Origin: CAIWTU01 sp035686205 | Lineage (GTDB): Bacteria; Desulfobacterota; Desulfuromonadia; Geobacterales; Geobacteraceae | Direction: 5' to 3' | NCBI GenBank assembly: GCA_035686205.1 | Contig: DASRZQ010000090.1 | Span: 1-13,352, forward strand | DNA length: 13,352 nucleotides | Shown here: positions 6,558 through 13,352 of the stretch, piece by piece | Position numbering within the stretch: the first letter of the stretch is position 1 | Layout of the letters: every line of letters starts with the position of its first letter | Notes under the pieces: model-generated | The model's input: the letters and a program-made list of their open reading frames with translations, nothing else | What the model was told of the DNA's origin: nothing | Databases searched by the model: none | Position numbers and translations under genes: made by a program

Positions 6558-7496
6558 TCATTCCCGTCTGAATTCCGTCCCCGCCCGCCCTGCAACCGCC
6601 TCTTCAATCCTGTCGACTGATGTGATGACGGCCCTTTTGCCGCCGCACCGCATGAACTGAACGGCCGCTTCCACTTTCGGCCCCATCGAGCCTGAAAGAA
6701 AATGCCCCTCCGCAAGATATCCGGATGCTTCATCTAGGGTCACGGAACGGAGAAACACCTGTTCGGGCAGGCCGAAGTTGAGGGCGGCGCCGAAGACGTC
6801 GGTGGCTATGATGAAAATGTCCGCCCCTACCTCCTCTGCCAGCCTGGCGCTGGCCAGGTCCTTGTCGATGACGGCATCGACCCCCTGGAAGGCACGGCCT
6901 TCGCGGATCACCGGGATGCCGCCCCCGCCGCAGCAGATCACGATAAAATCCATATCGATCAGCTTTTTTATCTCGCGTTTTTCCACGATCGTCACCGGAC
7001 GCGGGGACGCCACCACCCTGCGGTATCCCTTGGGTGTCATGCGGACCGGAAACACCGCGCGAGCAGCTTCCTCTTCCGTGTAAACCGGGCCGATCGGCTT
7101 GGTGGGGTCCTGAAAAGCCGGGTCCTTCTCGTCCACGACAACATAACTGATCAGGCTCACCAGGAACTTGCCGCCGATGCCCGCCTTCATCAGCTCGCTG
7201 TCCAGCGTCGACTCGATCATGTAGCCGATCTGTCCCTGGGTTTGCGCGACCAGTATCTCCAGGGGCATTCTCGGCACCTCGCCGCAGGATTCCTGCTGCA
7301 GCAGCAGGTTGCCCACCTGGGGCCCGTTCCCGTGGGTGATGATGATCCGGTAGTTCCTGGACAACCGGGCTATCTGCCTGACGGGTACTCTCAGGTTTTC
7401 CAGCTGTTCCTCTATCGTTCCCGCCTGGCCTTTGCCGATAAGGGCATTCCCGCCGAGGGCCACGAGGATGATTTCTTTTTGCGACGCGTTTTTCAT
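6558..7496 (-). CDS. arcC: Carbamate kinase
   Basis: Carbamate kinase makes ATP from carbamoyl phosphate and ADP, or runs in reverse, in the cytoplasm. The 312 residues match the amino-acid kinase fold of this family at full length. Motifs seen are ALGGNAL (13-19), THGNGPQVGNLLLQQE (54-69), CGGGGIPVI (189-197), VDAVIDKDLASA (206-217), TDVFGAALNFG (232-242) and GSMGPKVEAA (269-278). The nucleotide-loop motif usually reads TDVD or TDVE; here the fourth residue is Phe, a small deviation. No arcA or arcB flanks the gene, so a full arginine deiminase operon is not visible. It may serve purine, allantoin or other carbamoyl-phosphate catabolism instead. A GGAG lies about 12 bases before the start. 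An extended -10 lies about 40 bases upstream. Confidence 0.95.
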   Translation of the reverse strand: MKNASQKEIILVALGGNALIGKGQAGTIEEQLENLRVPVRQIARLSRNYRIIITHGNGPQVGNLLLQQESCGEVPRMPLEILVAQTQGQIGYMIESTLDSELMKAGIGGKFLVSLISYVVVDEKDPAFQDPTKPIGPVYTEEEAARAVFPVRMTPKGYRRVVASPRPVTIVEKREIKKLIDMDFIVICCGGGGIPVIREGRAFQGVDAVIDKDLASARLAEEVGADIFIIATDVFGAALNFGLPEQVFLRSVTLDEASGYLAEGHFLSGSMGPKVEAAVQFMRCGGKRAVITSVDRIEEAVAGRAGTEFRRE

Positions 7497-7533
7497 AAAT
7501 TCGACTCCGAAAATTCAGGTTAATCAGGTCTAA

Positions 7534-7542
7534 ATTGTATCA
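7534..7542 (-). promoter_or_regulatory. Possible extended -10 promoter for carbamate kinase
   Basis: On the minus strand TGATACAAT gives a TG-extended -10 (TACAAT, one mismatch), about 38 bases upstream of the arcC start. No good -35 is present. Two copies of tcagaca (7558-7564 and 7575-7581), 17 bp apart, lie just upstream and could be an operator; that is speculative. Confidence 0.35.
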
Positions 7543-7701
7543 AATAATTTTGATTGATCAGACAAAGATTTGTGTCAGACAGTTTATTCAGTTTTAAAGT
7601 TTATCCCGAATCAGCCGATAACTTATGCATCGGCTCCGGTTATGCGTACCCGACATTTCCCGGCTTGCTGAAATCGAAAATATCCTGGCAGCGAGGTTCC
7701 C

Positions 7702-8649
7702 ATGGCGATGGATGACAGACAGAAGATACTGCTTGAAAGCGGCACGAACGAGCTGGAGATAGTAGAGTTCCGGATCGACGAGCTCGACCGGAACGGAAAC
7801 GTGGTCCCCTGTTACTATGGGGTCAACGTTGCCAAGGTGAGGGAGATACTCCGCCGCCCGGATACATGGAGGGTGCCCGACAGTCATCCGGCCGTCGAAG
7901 GGATGATGAAGTTGCGCGACGAGGTGATCACCGTCATCGACCTGGCGCGGATTCTCGGCAAATCCGATGACGGCCTGGTCCCGCAGAGAGTCGTGGTCCT
8001 GGAGTTCAACAGGATCAAGGTCGGGGTGCTGGTTCACTCTGTGTCGCGCATCTACAGGATTTCCTGGGAATCGGTGGAGCCCCCGGTGAAAATCATCGGC
8101 GATTCCCATACTACCGGAGTAGTAAAAATGCAGGACCGGATTATCCTGATCCTCGATTTCGAAAAGATAGTCGCCGGTATTTGCCGGCAGGAAGCCCTCC
8201 ACCGGATGGAAGACGACCAGATAAGCGCGGAACTGACCCTGGACCGCGGCAAGAGGCGAATCCTGGTGGCCGACGACTCGCGTTTCATACGAAACAGCCT
8301 CTGTTCCACGCTGAGGACGGCGGGATACAACGTCGAGGAAGCGGAAAACGGCGAAGAGGCATGGGAAATGATCGCCGCCATGACGGACCGCTGCCGCCGG
8401 GCCGGCAACACCATAAAGAGCGAGCTGGACATGCTGATTACTGATGTGGAAATGCCCAGGATGGATGGGCTGCACCTGACCGCCAGGGTCAAAAGCGATC
8501 AGTTCCTCAGGGACCTTCCGGTTCTCATTTTCTCGTCCCTGGCGAGCGAGGACAACAGGCGCAAATGGCGCGACCTGGGGGCCGACGATATAGTGACCAA
8601 GCCCGATCTCCCGAACCTGGTCAAACTGGCCGACAACCTGATCAAGTAG
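7702..8649 (+). CDS. cheV: Chemotaxis coupling protein CheV (CheW domain plus receiver)
   Basis: CheV couples chemoreceptors to the CheA kinase and is itself tuned by phosphorylation. Residues about 18-165 form a CheW-like domain (VEFRIDEL, YYGVNVAKVREIL, VITVIDLARILG, IILILDFEKIV). Residues about 185-315 form a receiver with the acidic pair Asp191/Asp192 (VADDS), phospho-acceptor Asp248 (LITDVEMPRMDG), Ser278/Ser279 (LIFSS) and Lys300 (VTKPD). The site is therefore complete, and total length is typical for CheV. Two ATGs (7702 and 7708) are possible; GAGG seven bases before 7702 favours the first. No cheA, cheW or receptor gene is nearby, so it acts with components encoded elsewhere. A promoter was not identified in the 205 bp shared with divergent arcC. 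Confidence 0.95.
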   Translation: MAMDDRQKILLESGTNELEIVEFRIDELDRNGNVVPCYYGVNVAKVREILRRPDTWRVPDSHPAVEGMMKLRDEVITVIDLARILGKSDDGLVPQRVVVLEFNRIKVGVLVHSVSRIYRISWESVEPPVKIIGDSHTTGVVKMQDRIILILDFEKIVAGICRQEALHRMEDDQISAELTLDRGKRRILVADDSRFIRNSLCSTLRTAGYNVEEAENGEEAWEMIAAMTDRCRRAGNTIKSELDMLITDVEMPRMDGLHLTARVKSDQFLRDLPVLIFSSLASEDNRRKWRDLGADDIVTKPDLPNLVKLADNLIK

Positions 8650-8685
8650 TCGGGTGACAACCTCTTCCATTGACACAACCCTTCC

Positions 8686-8728
8686 CGGCGGTTTCCGTTT
8701 CCGATCATCCCGATGCGTCAAACCGCCG
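8686..8728. repeat. 9-bp inverted repeat downstream of cheV
   Basis: CGGCGGTTT (8686-8694) pairs perfectly with AAACCGCCG (8720-8728) around a 25-nt loop. It starts 37 bases after the cheV stop. It lacks a U-tract, so it may be a Rho-type or 3'-end stabilising structure rather than an intrinsic terminator. Confidence 0.4.
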
Positions 8729-8928
8729 CCAACCACCTGAAGAACCAGCGTTTTATCCATCCGAACGCCAGCAGGCAAGTGAATACCATGCACAGCTCCT
8801 TATTCGGCACGGAGCGCCTCTTCCCTTAGAATTGTCATTGTTGATAAAATTGCTAAACTTTATACCGTAGGCGTGATACCCTATGGTTATTGATATTACA
8901 GCCTCTCCGACGGAAGAGATATTGCCGC

Positions 8929-8934
8929 AAGGAG
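8929..8934 (+). promoter_or_regulatory. Ribosome binding site that sets the protease start
   Basis: AAGGAG ends eight bases before the ATG at 8943. The upstream in-frame ATG at 8883 has no comparable site, and the 20 residues it would add precede the membrane anchor without resembling conserved sequence. The start at 8943 is therefore preferred. Confidence 0.65.
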
Positions 8935-8942
8935 CAACGAAA

Positions 8943-11018
8943 ATGGATGCGATTACAAAATCCATGAGGGAACATTCGACCGAAATAATTTTCGCGCTGC
9001 TTTTCGCGTTGATCTGCGCGTTTCCAGCCGGTATCGCATATGAAAAATGGAAAAGCAGAAAGGAAGTAAATACACTTCAGAGGAATCTGAAAACGGTCGT
9101 CCAGGTTGTGGCGTATGACCATTTGCATCTGAAAATGCAGCAGGGGAGCGGTTTTATTGTGGCCGGTGACGGCGCGATCGCGACCGCGCTCCATGTTCTG
9201 GACAACGCGGCAGAAGTTGAGATCAAGCTGAGCGGTGAAACCGGTCATAAAAGTTTAAAGGACAAAAATCTCAAGGTCATTGGATTACTTTTTAAAGACC
9301 CGGTAAATGATGTCGCGATTCTCAAGGTAGATCCCGGAAAAAACAGGCTGACTTCGGCCGTCATCGCCGATGCCCCGTCAAAAAGTATCGAAAGGGACCG
9401 AGATCAGACAGACCAAGGCAAACGGAAGCCTGGAAAAGTAACTGTCATCAGCAGTCCCGAGGGGATGGAAAATACCGTAACCAGCGGTGATTTCGGCAAC
9501 ACCATATCCCAGGGCAACCGGAAGGCGCTCCTTATAACCGCCCCTATCTCCCCCGGCAGCAGCGGCGGACCCGTATTCAATGAAGACGGCGAAGTCATAG
9601 GCATCATAAGATCAACCTCTCTCCAGGGAAATAACATCAATTTCGCCGTACCGGCATATTTCATAAAAGACAAAATCTCGAATAAAAAGTTTACCCCCAT
9701 CGATGACACCGGATTTGAGGATTTGAAGCTTACCTCCGAATATTGGACAACCCTCGGATTTGACGCCATGCAAGCGGGGCAGTTCGTTAACGCCGTGTAC
9801 GATTTCCAGAACGCGATTCATTTCAAGGGGAATAATAAAGAAGCCCACCAGATGCTCGGCCTTGCGTACCAGTATCAGGGAAAACTCGCATCAGCCGTCA
9901 ACGAACTCAAGACGGCACACGCTCTGAAGCCTGATGACAAGGAGGTTCTTTCCGGTCTTGCCAGGGCATACCGCCAGCAGGGAAACTTCAAACAGGCGGC
10001 GGATACGTTGGCAATTGCCCTTGGCATTCCTGGCACCGGACAACCGGACAATTACCTGCTGCACGGCCAGCTGGGAGAGGTCTATATGGGTATGCAGAAA
10101 AACGCAAAAGCCGTAGTTGAATTCTGCCGCGTCCTTGAGAACGCCCCAAAAGACGAAATTACTTATCAGAATATCGGTAACGCCCTTTATAATATGGGTG
10201 AATACGAGCTCTCCGTTCCTGAGCTGAAGCAGGCAATCCGTTATAATACGAATTATGTACTGGCTTATTACGGGTTGGGCATGACGTACTTCCAGCTCGG
10301 CAGGTATGACGACGCGGCGCAGGAATTCGAAAGGGTAATCAGGTTGACTATCAATCACGGCATGGAGCTGTCCGCGCGTTACCAGCTCGGTCTCATCTTT
10401 GCCTCAAGAAACGAGGCGTTGCCGGCGTTCCGGGAATATCAGGCGGTAACCGGTATTCTTAGAGATAACGATCAGGCATCACTTCAATCCGGGTTTCCGG
10501 ATGCCGGCAGCTTTGAACAGGCCATGAAACTGGGGGCGGTATTGATAAAAAAATATCCCCTTTCCCGCGAAGCTGCCGAAATCAGAAAAGATGTCAGGAG
10601 TTTTAAATTGAGGGTGACAGAAGAGTACAAAAAACTGGTCGTGTTTCAGGACAAAAATATTGAATCCTTTCCTGGAGAAGCGATGCCCTATTTTTATCGG
10701 GGATTCGATTACATGAAAATACAGCAATATGACCGCGCGGAAAGGGACTTGAAAAAAGCCCTTTCCATCAACCCGGATGATCCAGTAATCCCCGTCACCA
10801 TGGCAGAGCTTTATTCTCTGGCAAACAGGCCTGTCAAAGCCTGTGCCTGGTTTCGCAAGGGCATAGAGCTGGGATTCGACAACCGGAATCAAGTCAAGAC
10901 TGATGATGCATTTGAAAACCTGCGCAAATCGCCCTGTTACGCGGAATTTTCAAGCAAGGCCATGGTTGGCCGGGTTGAATCTTGCGGTGCGTCCGGAACA
11001 CGGAAAATAAATCAATAA
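8943..11018 (+). CDS. Membrane-anchored trypsin-like (HtrA-type) serine protease with TPR repeats
   Basis: The product has 691 residues from the chosen start (711 from ATG 8883). Numbering here is from 8943. A hydrophobic anchor or signal peptide covers about residues 13-33 (IIFALLFALICAFPAG), placing the rest in the periplasm. A trypsin-like domain follows with a complete triad: His84 (ATALHVLD), Asp123 (PVNDVAILKVD) and Ser207 (SPGSSGGPVFN). The strand after the serine, GEVIGIIRS, is typical of HtrA/Deg proteases. Instead of a PDZ domain, residues about 266-490 and 578-645 carry tetratricopeptide-type helices (AHQMLGLAYQYQGKLASAVN, TYQNIGNALYNMGEYELSV, AYYGLGMTYFQLGRYDDAAQ, PYFYRGFDYMKIQQYDRAE). 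The TPR part probably recruits substrates or partners (inference). It is a single-gene unit, convergent with the next two genes. Confidence 0.9.
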   Translation: MDAITKSMREHSTEIIFALLFALICAFPAGIAYEKWKSRKEVNTLQRNLKTVVQVVAYDHLHLKMQQGSGFIVAGDGAIATALHVLDNAAEVEIKLSGETGHKSLKDKNLKVIGLLFKDPVNDVAILKVDPGKNRLTSAVIADAPSKSIERDRDQTDQGKRKPGKVTVISSPEGMENTVTSGDFGNTISQGNRKALLITAPISPGSSGGPVFNEDGEVIGIIRSTSLQGNNINFAVPAYFIKDKISNKKFTPIDDTGFEDLKLTSEYWTTLGFDAMQAGQFVNAVYDFQNAIHFKGNNKEAHQMLGLAYQYQGKLASAVNELKTAHALKPDDKEVLSGLARAYRQQGNFKQAADTLAIALGIPGTGQPDNYLLHGQLGEVYMGMQKNAKAVVEFCRVLENAPKDEITYQNIGNALYNMGEYELSVPELKQAIRYNTNYVLAYYGLGMTYFQLGRYDDAAQEFERVIRLTINHGMELSARYQLGLIFASRNEALPAFREYQAVTGILRDNDQASLQSGFPDAGSFEQAMKLGAVLIKKYPLSREAAEIRKDVRSFKLRVTEEYKKLVVFQDKNIESFPGEAMPYFYRGFDYMKIQQYDRAERDLKKALSINPDDPVIPVTMAELYSLANRPVKACAWFRKGIELGFDNRNQVKTDDAFENLRKSPCYAEFSSKAMVGRVESCGASGTRKINQ

Positions 11019-11083
11019 TCCCGACGACATGCCAGTTCCGGTTTCCGCCGAAAGTTATTTGATATCTTGCCGGAAATCGCGGG

Positions 11084-11554
11084 TCAGCGGCGTTGCAGCT
11101 CGGCGGGAAAGTCTGTTATCCATCCGAAATGGAGCAATCCCCAGAGGCCGATGAGAATCGCTTCCGCGGCGTCGTGCCTGAGCGACGACGGGCGCGGCGC
11201 GCCCGACCAGTCAATTACCCTGCGAGCCATGTCTCCGGCGCGCTTTTTCGCTTCCGCGCCGGTTCGCTGTTCGCGCGGCAGCAGCAGAATCTGCCGCCAT
11301 GCCTCCGCGCCGGCCCGGTGAACCAGGATTCCCCGCCGCCCGGCTTCCTTTTCCCAGACCGCCGCCAGGTTCCCTCCTCCCTCGATTATAATTGCCGCAA
11401 GATCCGGAATACTCTCCATTAATCCGAACACGCCGCGTCTCAACCGATCGGTGGAGCCGTAATTATGTGAGCGGTACCAGATCAGCCTTCCGTCATCACC
11501 ATACAGGGCCAGGCCGGTCCTGAGACCGAGATCAACCGCAAGCAAACAGGGCAT
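11084..11554 (-). CDS. Small RuvC/RNase H-fold protein, putative nuclease
   Basis: The start at ATG 11552-11554 gives 156 residues. The frame is open further upstream to 11638, but those 28 residues are Arg/Pro-rich and non-conserved-looking. The N-terminal strand AVDLGLRTGLALY is the RNase H-fold signature with Asp8. The acidic residue Glu59 ends the next core strand (AAIIIEGGG), and RHDAAEAILIG (His127, Asp128, Glu131) matches the C-terminal acidic cluster of RuvC-like resolvases. The arrangement suggests a metal-dependent nuclease of the RuvC/YqgF superfamily, but it is neither a clear RuvC nor YqgF and the substrate is unknown. Length fits RuvC-type domains (about 150-170). The ribosome binding site is weak (ggaaaag). 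It lies 129 bp downstream of the secreted-protein gene on the same strand, perhaps cotranscribed. Confidence 0.75.
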   Translation of the reverse strand: MPCLLAVDLGLRTGLALYGDDGRLIWYRSHNYGSTDRLRRGVFGLMESIPDLAAIIIEGGGNLAAVWEKEAGRRGILVHRAGAEAWRQILLLPREQRTGAEAKKRAGDMARRVIDWSGAPRPSSLRHDAAEAILIGLWGLLHFGWITDFPAELQRR

Positions 11555-11683
11555 GACATACTTTTCCGGCCGGACGGTCAAACGGCCCGGCGCTTTCGGG
11601 ATTCGTGACATTGAACGCGGAGAACCCGGCTTACGCACGCGCCTTCGCGTATCCGCTCCAATGCCGGTTCTTCTCGGGGGGTT

Positions 11684-11968
11684 TTACTTTTCCGGCGTTT
11701 CCGGCGCCGCCGGCTGCATTTGACCCTCGGGCAGCGTCTGATCGGGTGATGCTTCGTCGGACGGCGGCTGCGCCTGGGCCGGCTGTATCTCTTCGGATGG
11801 CGGCTGAGCCTGGGTCGGCTGAGCCTCATCCGTCTGCGTCGAGGCCGGCGCCGGTTCGTTCGATGGCTCCGGGGCTTTTGGCGCTTCGTATTCCGCGGCG
11901 AACGCTAAACCGCCGGCAAGAACCAGGGTAAAGATAAAAACGAGAATCATGGCTGTTAATTTTTTCAT
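11684..11968 (-). CDS. Small secreted Pro/Gln/Glu-rich protein
   Basis: The 94-residue product begins with a clear Sec signal peptide (KK, then a hydrophobic stretch of about 18 residues ending LAFAA; likely cleavage near residue 24-25). The mature part is a low-complexity, acidic, disordered chain. It contains two 12-residue tandem units (QPTQAQPPSEEI at 50-61 and QPAQAQPPSDEA at 62-73) and no cysteine, so it is not a lipoprotein. No family is recognised; a periplasmic linker or spacer role is possible but unproven. The start is well supported by GGGGAGGAC about five bases before ATG. A MITE-like element begins only 21 bp upstream of the start codon, so the gene's promoter must be inside or beyond that element. 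Confidence 0.75.
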   Translation of the reverse strand: MKKLTAMILVFIFTLVLAGGLAFAAEYEAPKAPEPSNEPAPASTQTDEAQPTQAQPPSEEIQPAQAQPPSDEASPDQTLPEGQMQPAAPETPEK

Positions 11969-11989
11969 GGCGTGTCCTCCCCGGACAAT

Positions 11990-12137
11990 TAGCAGGCTGT
12001 TGAAAAACTATTAATTTGATCATTGCGAGGAGCATTTTTTGCGATAAAGCAATTTCTAACTTGTTGAATTCGTAAAAACCGGGATTGCTTCGCTACACTC
12101 GCAATGACATCAATATTTGTTTTTCAACAACCTGTTA
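11990..12137. mobile_element. MITE-like nested palindrome of 148 bp
   Basis: The ends are tagcaggctgttgaaaaac (11990-12008) and gtttttcaacaacctgtta (12119-12137), inverted with 17 of 19 matching. Inside lies a second exact inverted pair, TCATTGCGAG (12020-12029) and CTCGCAATGA (12099-12108). A third short pair is aagcaat (12047-12053) with attgctt (12084-12090). The inner motif (tcattgcgag, then gattgcttcgct) resembles a widely dispersed palindromic repeat in many bacterial genomes. The element carries no gene and could fold into one long hairpin. No target duplication is obvious. It separates the secreted-protein gene from the divergent acetyl-CoA synthetase gene. Confidence 0.7.
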
Positions 12138-12420
12138 GAGCTTGTTCGTAAATAAGCATTACGGGCGCAGCAACTGATAAACGCATTCCAATTGACCTTA
12201 TTTTACCCTGCCATGGCGCAGGTTCAAACAAATATTTCCATAATCTTTTCATTTCGCCCATGCATTGAGATGCGTTAACCTGTTCCCAATCGCGGGGAAT
12301 TTTTCCCCGTTACGCAACGCAGATTCAGCATTGACCTCGTCCGATTCAGGGCTAAACTTTCATCATGAAAGCAGGTTCAAAACCATCGGCATAATTGCTT
12401 GCCATAAAAAGAGGTGAACC
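12138..12420. other. Intergenic region upstream of acs
   Basis: No gene is seen in these 283 bp. It holds a perfect 7-bp hairpin with a 3-nt loop at 12293-12309 (cggggaa, ttt, ttccccg), which is not followed by a U-tract and lies just upstream of the putative acs promoter. It could be a regulatory site or a terminator-like barrier. Together with the MITE the gene-free stretch is 452 bp. Confidence 0.5.
12331..12358 (+). promoter_or_regulatory. Possible sigma-70 promoter for acs
   Basis: TTGACC (12331-12336, one mismatch) is followed after 16 bases by TAAACT (12353-12358, two mismatches). It lies about 60 bases upstream of the acs start in the right orientation. Confidence 0.4.
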
Positions 12421-13352
12421 ATGGCACAGGAAAATTTAACCGGCGAGGTCTTTTATCCATCTGAAGAAACCATCAAAAAGGCGCACGTGACTGACCGGGA
12501 CGCCCTTGACAAAGAAGCCGAAAGGGATTACACCGGCTTCTGGGAGCGGGAGGCGAAGGAGCTGCACTGGTTCGAACCGTGGACACAGGTGCTGGATGAA
12601 GCGCAGAAGCCTTTTTACAGGTGGTTTGTAGGAGCTAAGACAAATATCGTTTACAACTGCCTTGACCGGCACGTACGGACAGCGAGGCGCAACAAGCTGG
12701 CCCTGATATGGGAAGGAGAAAACGGGGATTTCAGGTCTTTATCGTACTTCGCTCTCCACCGGGAGGTATGCCGCTTCGCCAATGTCCTGAAAAGCCTCGG
12801 CCTGGTCAAGGGCGACCGGGTAACGATTTACATGGGACGCATACCCGAATTGCCGATAGCCATGCTCGCGTGCGCGCGCATCGGCGCGGTGCATTCCGTC
12901 GTCTTCGGCGGCTTCACCGTCGAAGCGCTCGCCGACCGCATCGAGGACAGCCAGTCCAAGGTGCTCATCACCTGCGACGGGGCGTTCCAGCGCGGCAAGA
13001 TCATTTCGTTGAAGCAGATCGCCGACGAAGCGCTGAAACGCGCCGGAACGGTGGAAAGCGTCCTCGTCGTCAAGCGCACCGGGCAGGAAGTCAGCATGGA
13101 GCAGGGGCGCGACATGTGGTACCACGAGCTCATGAATCTCCCCATCGCCAGCGGCGGCTGCCAGCTGGAGACGGTCGACGCGGAAGACCCGCTGTTCATG
13201 CTCTACACGTCAGGGACCACCGGCAAGCCGAAAGCCATCCTCCATACCCACGGCGGCTACATGGTGGGAACGTACTCGACCATGAAGTATGTGTTCGATA
13301 TCCGCGACGAGGACCGTTACTGGTGCGCCGCGGATCCGGGCTGGGTTACCGG
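12421..13352 (+). CDS. acs: Acetyl-CoA synthetase (AMP-forming), 3'-truncated by window edge
   Basis: This enzyme activates acetate with ATP to acetyl-AMP and then to acetyl-CoA in the cytoplasm. About 310 codons of a usual 630-660 are in the window. The frame has no stop before the right edge. Family features are the N-terminal segment FWEREAKELHWFEPW (40-54), NIVYNCLDRHV (75-85), NKLALIWEGE (91-100), and DRVTIYMGRIPELPIAMLAC (132-151). They continue with GAVHSVVFGGFTVEALADRI (155-174), the phosphate-binding loop YTSGTTGKPK (262-271), and WCAADPGWVTG near the edge. In the usual HSVVF block all key residues are present. The start is supported by GAGGTGA a few bases before ATG. The acyl-binding pocket and the C-terminal acetylatable Lys lie outside, so propionate or another short acid cannot be excluded. 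It is divergent from the secreted-protein gene, with the MITE between. Confidence 0.95.
   Translation, partial: MAQENLTGEVFYPSEETIKKAHVTDRDALDKEAERDYTGFWEREAKELHWFEPWTQVLDEAQKPFYRWFVGAKTNIVYNCLDRHVRTARRNKLALIWEGENGDFRSLSYFALHREVCRFANVLKSLGLVKGDRVTIYMGRIPELPIAMLACARIGAVHSVVFGGFTVEALADRIEDSQSKVLITCDGAFQRGKIISLKQIADEALKRAGTVESVLVVKRTGQEVSMEQGRDMWYHELMNLPIASGGCQLETVDAEDPLFMLYTSGTTGKPKAILHTHGGYMVGTYSTMKYVFDIRDEDRYWCAADPGWVT

Noticed and set aside
7594..8793. 399-codon open frame on the minus strand opposite cheV
   Set aside because: It is antisense to a complete CheV with all motifs. The product is His/Pro/Gly-rich without family features, a common shadow of GC-rich coding sequence.
8832..8858. 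Possible promoter TTGTCA with TAAACT before the protease
   Set aside because: The -10 is poor and only 16-bp spacing fits; it is too weak to annotate in an AT-rich stretch.
12390..12406. Possible sigma-54 promoter (ggcataattgcttgc) before acs
   Set aside because: The GG to GC spacing is 7 or 11 bases instead of the required 10.

Overview
The window is a mid-to-high GC bacterial chromosome segment with ordinary Shine-Dalgarno-led genes on both strands. It is interrupted by transposase-related islands and AT-rich intergenic stretches. The mix suggests a free-living Gram-negative, perhaps a deltaproteobacterial or Desulfobacterota-type organism. It includes endonuclease V, a DUF2252 protein, a lone carbamate kinase, a CheV, an HtrA-like protease fused to TPRs, an acetyl-CoA synthetase, and REP-associated (Y1/HUH) transposases with a C-terminal helix-turn-helix. 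The placement is an inference from gene content only. No rRNA, tRNA or CRISPR array was seen.

Layout. (1) 1-499: 3' end of an endonuclease V gene, cut by the window edge. (2) About 600-3610: an accessory island. It holds a decayed Y1 transposase (5' part missing, one in-frame TGA where the intact relative has Trp), an AT-rich orphan five-helix membrane protein, a triplet 14-bp repeat, and an intact Y1 transposase framed by a perfect 25-bp inverted repeat. A near-identical extra copy of the repeat end lies 81 bp outside. (3) 3664-5097: a DUF2252 protein on the minus strand with an extended -10 promoter upstream. (4) 5098-6074: about 1 kb with no recognisable gene but with traces of coding on the minus strand and two minus-facing terminators. 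(5) 6075-6487: a good sigma-70 promoter and a small thioredoxin-fold protein whose CxxC motif is reduced to CPQW. (6) 6558-7496: carbamate kinase, minus strand. (7) 7702-8649: CheV (CheW domain plus receiver). (8) 8943-11018: membrane-anchored trypsin-like protease with a TPR C-terminal half. (9) 11084-11968: two minus-strand genes, a small RuvC/RNase H-fold protein and a secreted Pro/Gln-rich protein. (10) 11990-12137: a MITE-like nested palindrome immediately upstream of the secreted protein. (11) 12421 to the right edge: the N-terminal half of an acetyl-CoA synthetase.

The genes do not form one pathway. Most stand alone with their own promoter or start signals: arcC has no arcA/arcB beside it, and cheV has no other chemotaxis genes beside it. 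I did not find a clear new multi-gene system. The observations most worth following are the transposase element with hairpin-forming inverted ends, the coding-like but broken stretch at 5177-6040, the protease-TPR fusion, and the MITE placed at a gene's 5' end.
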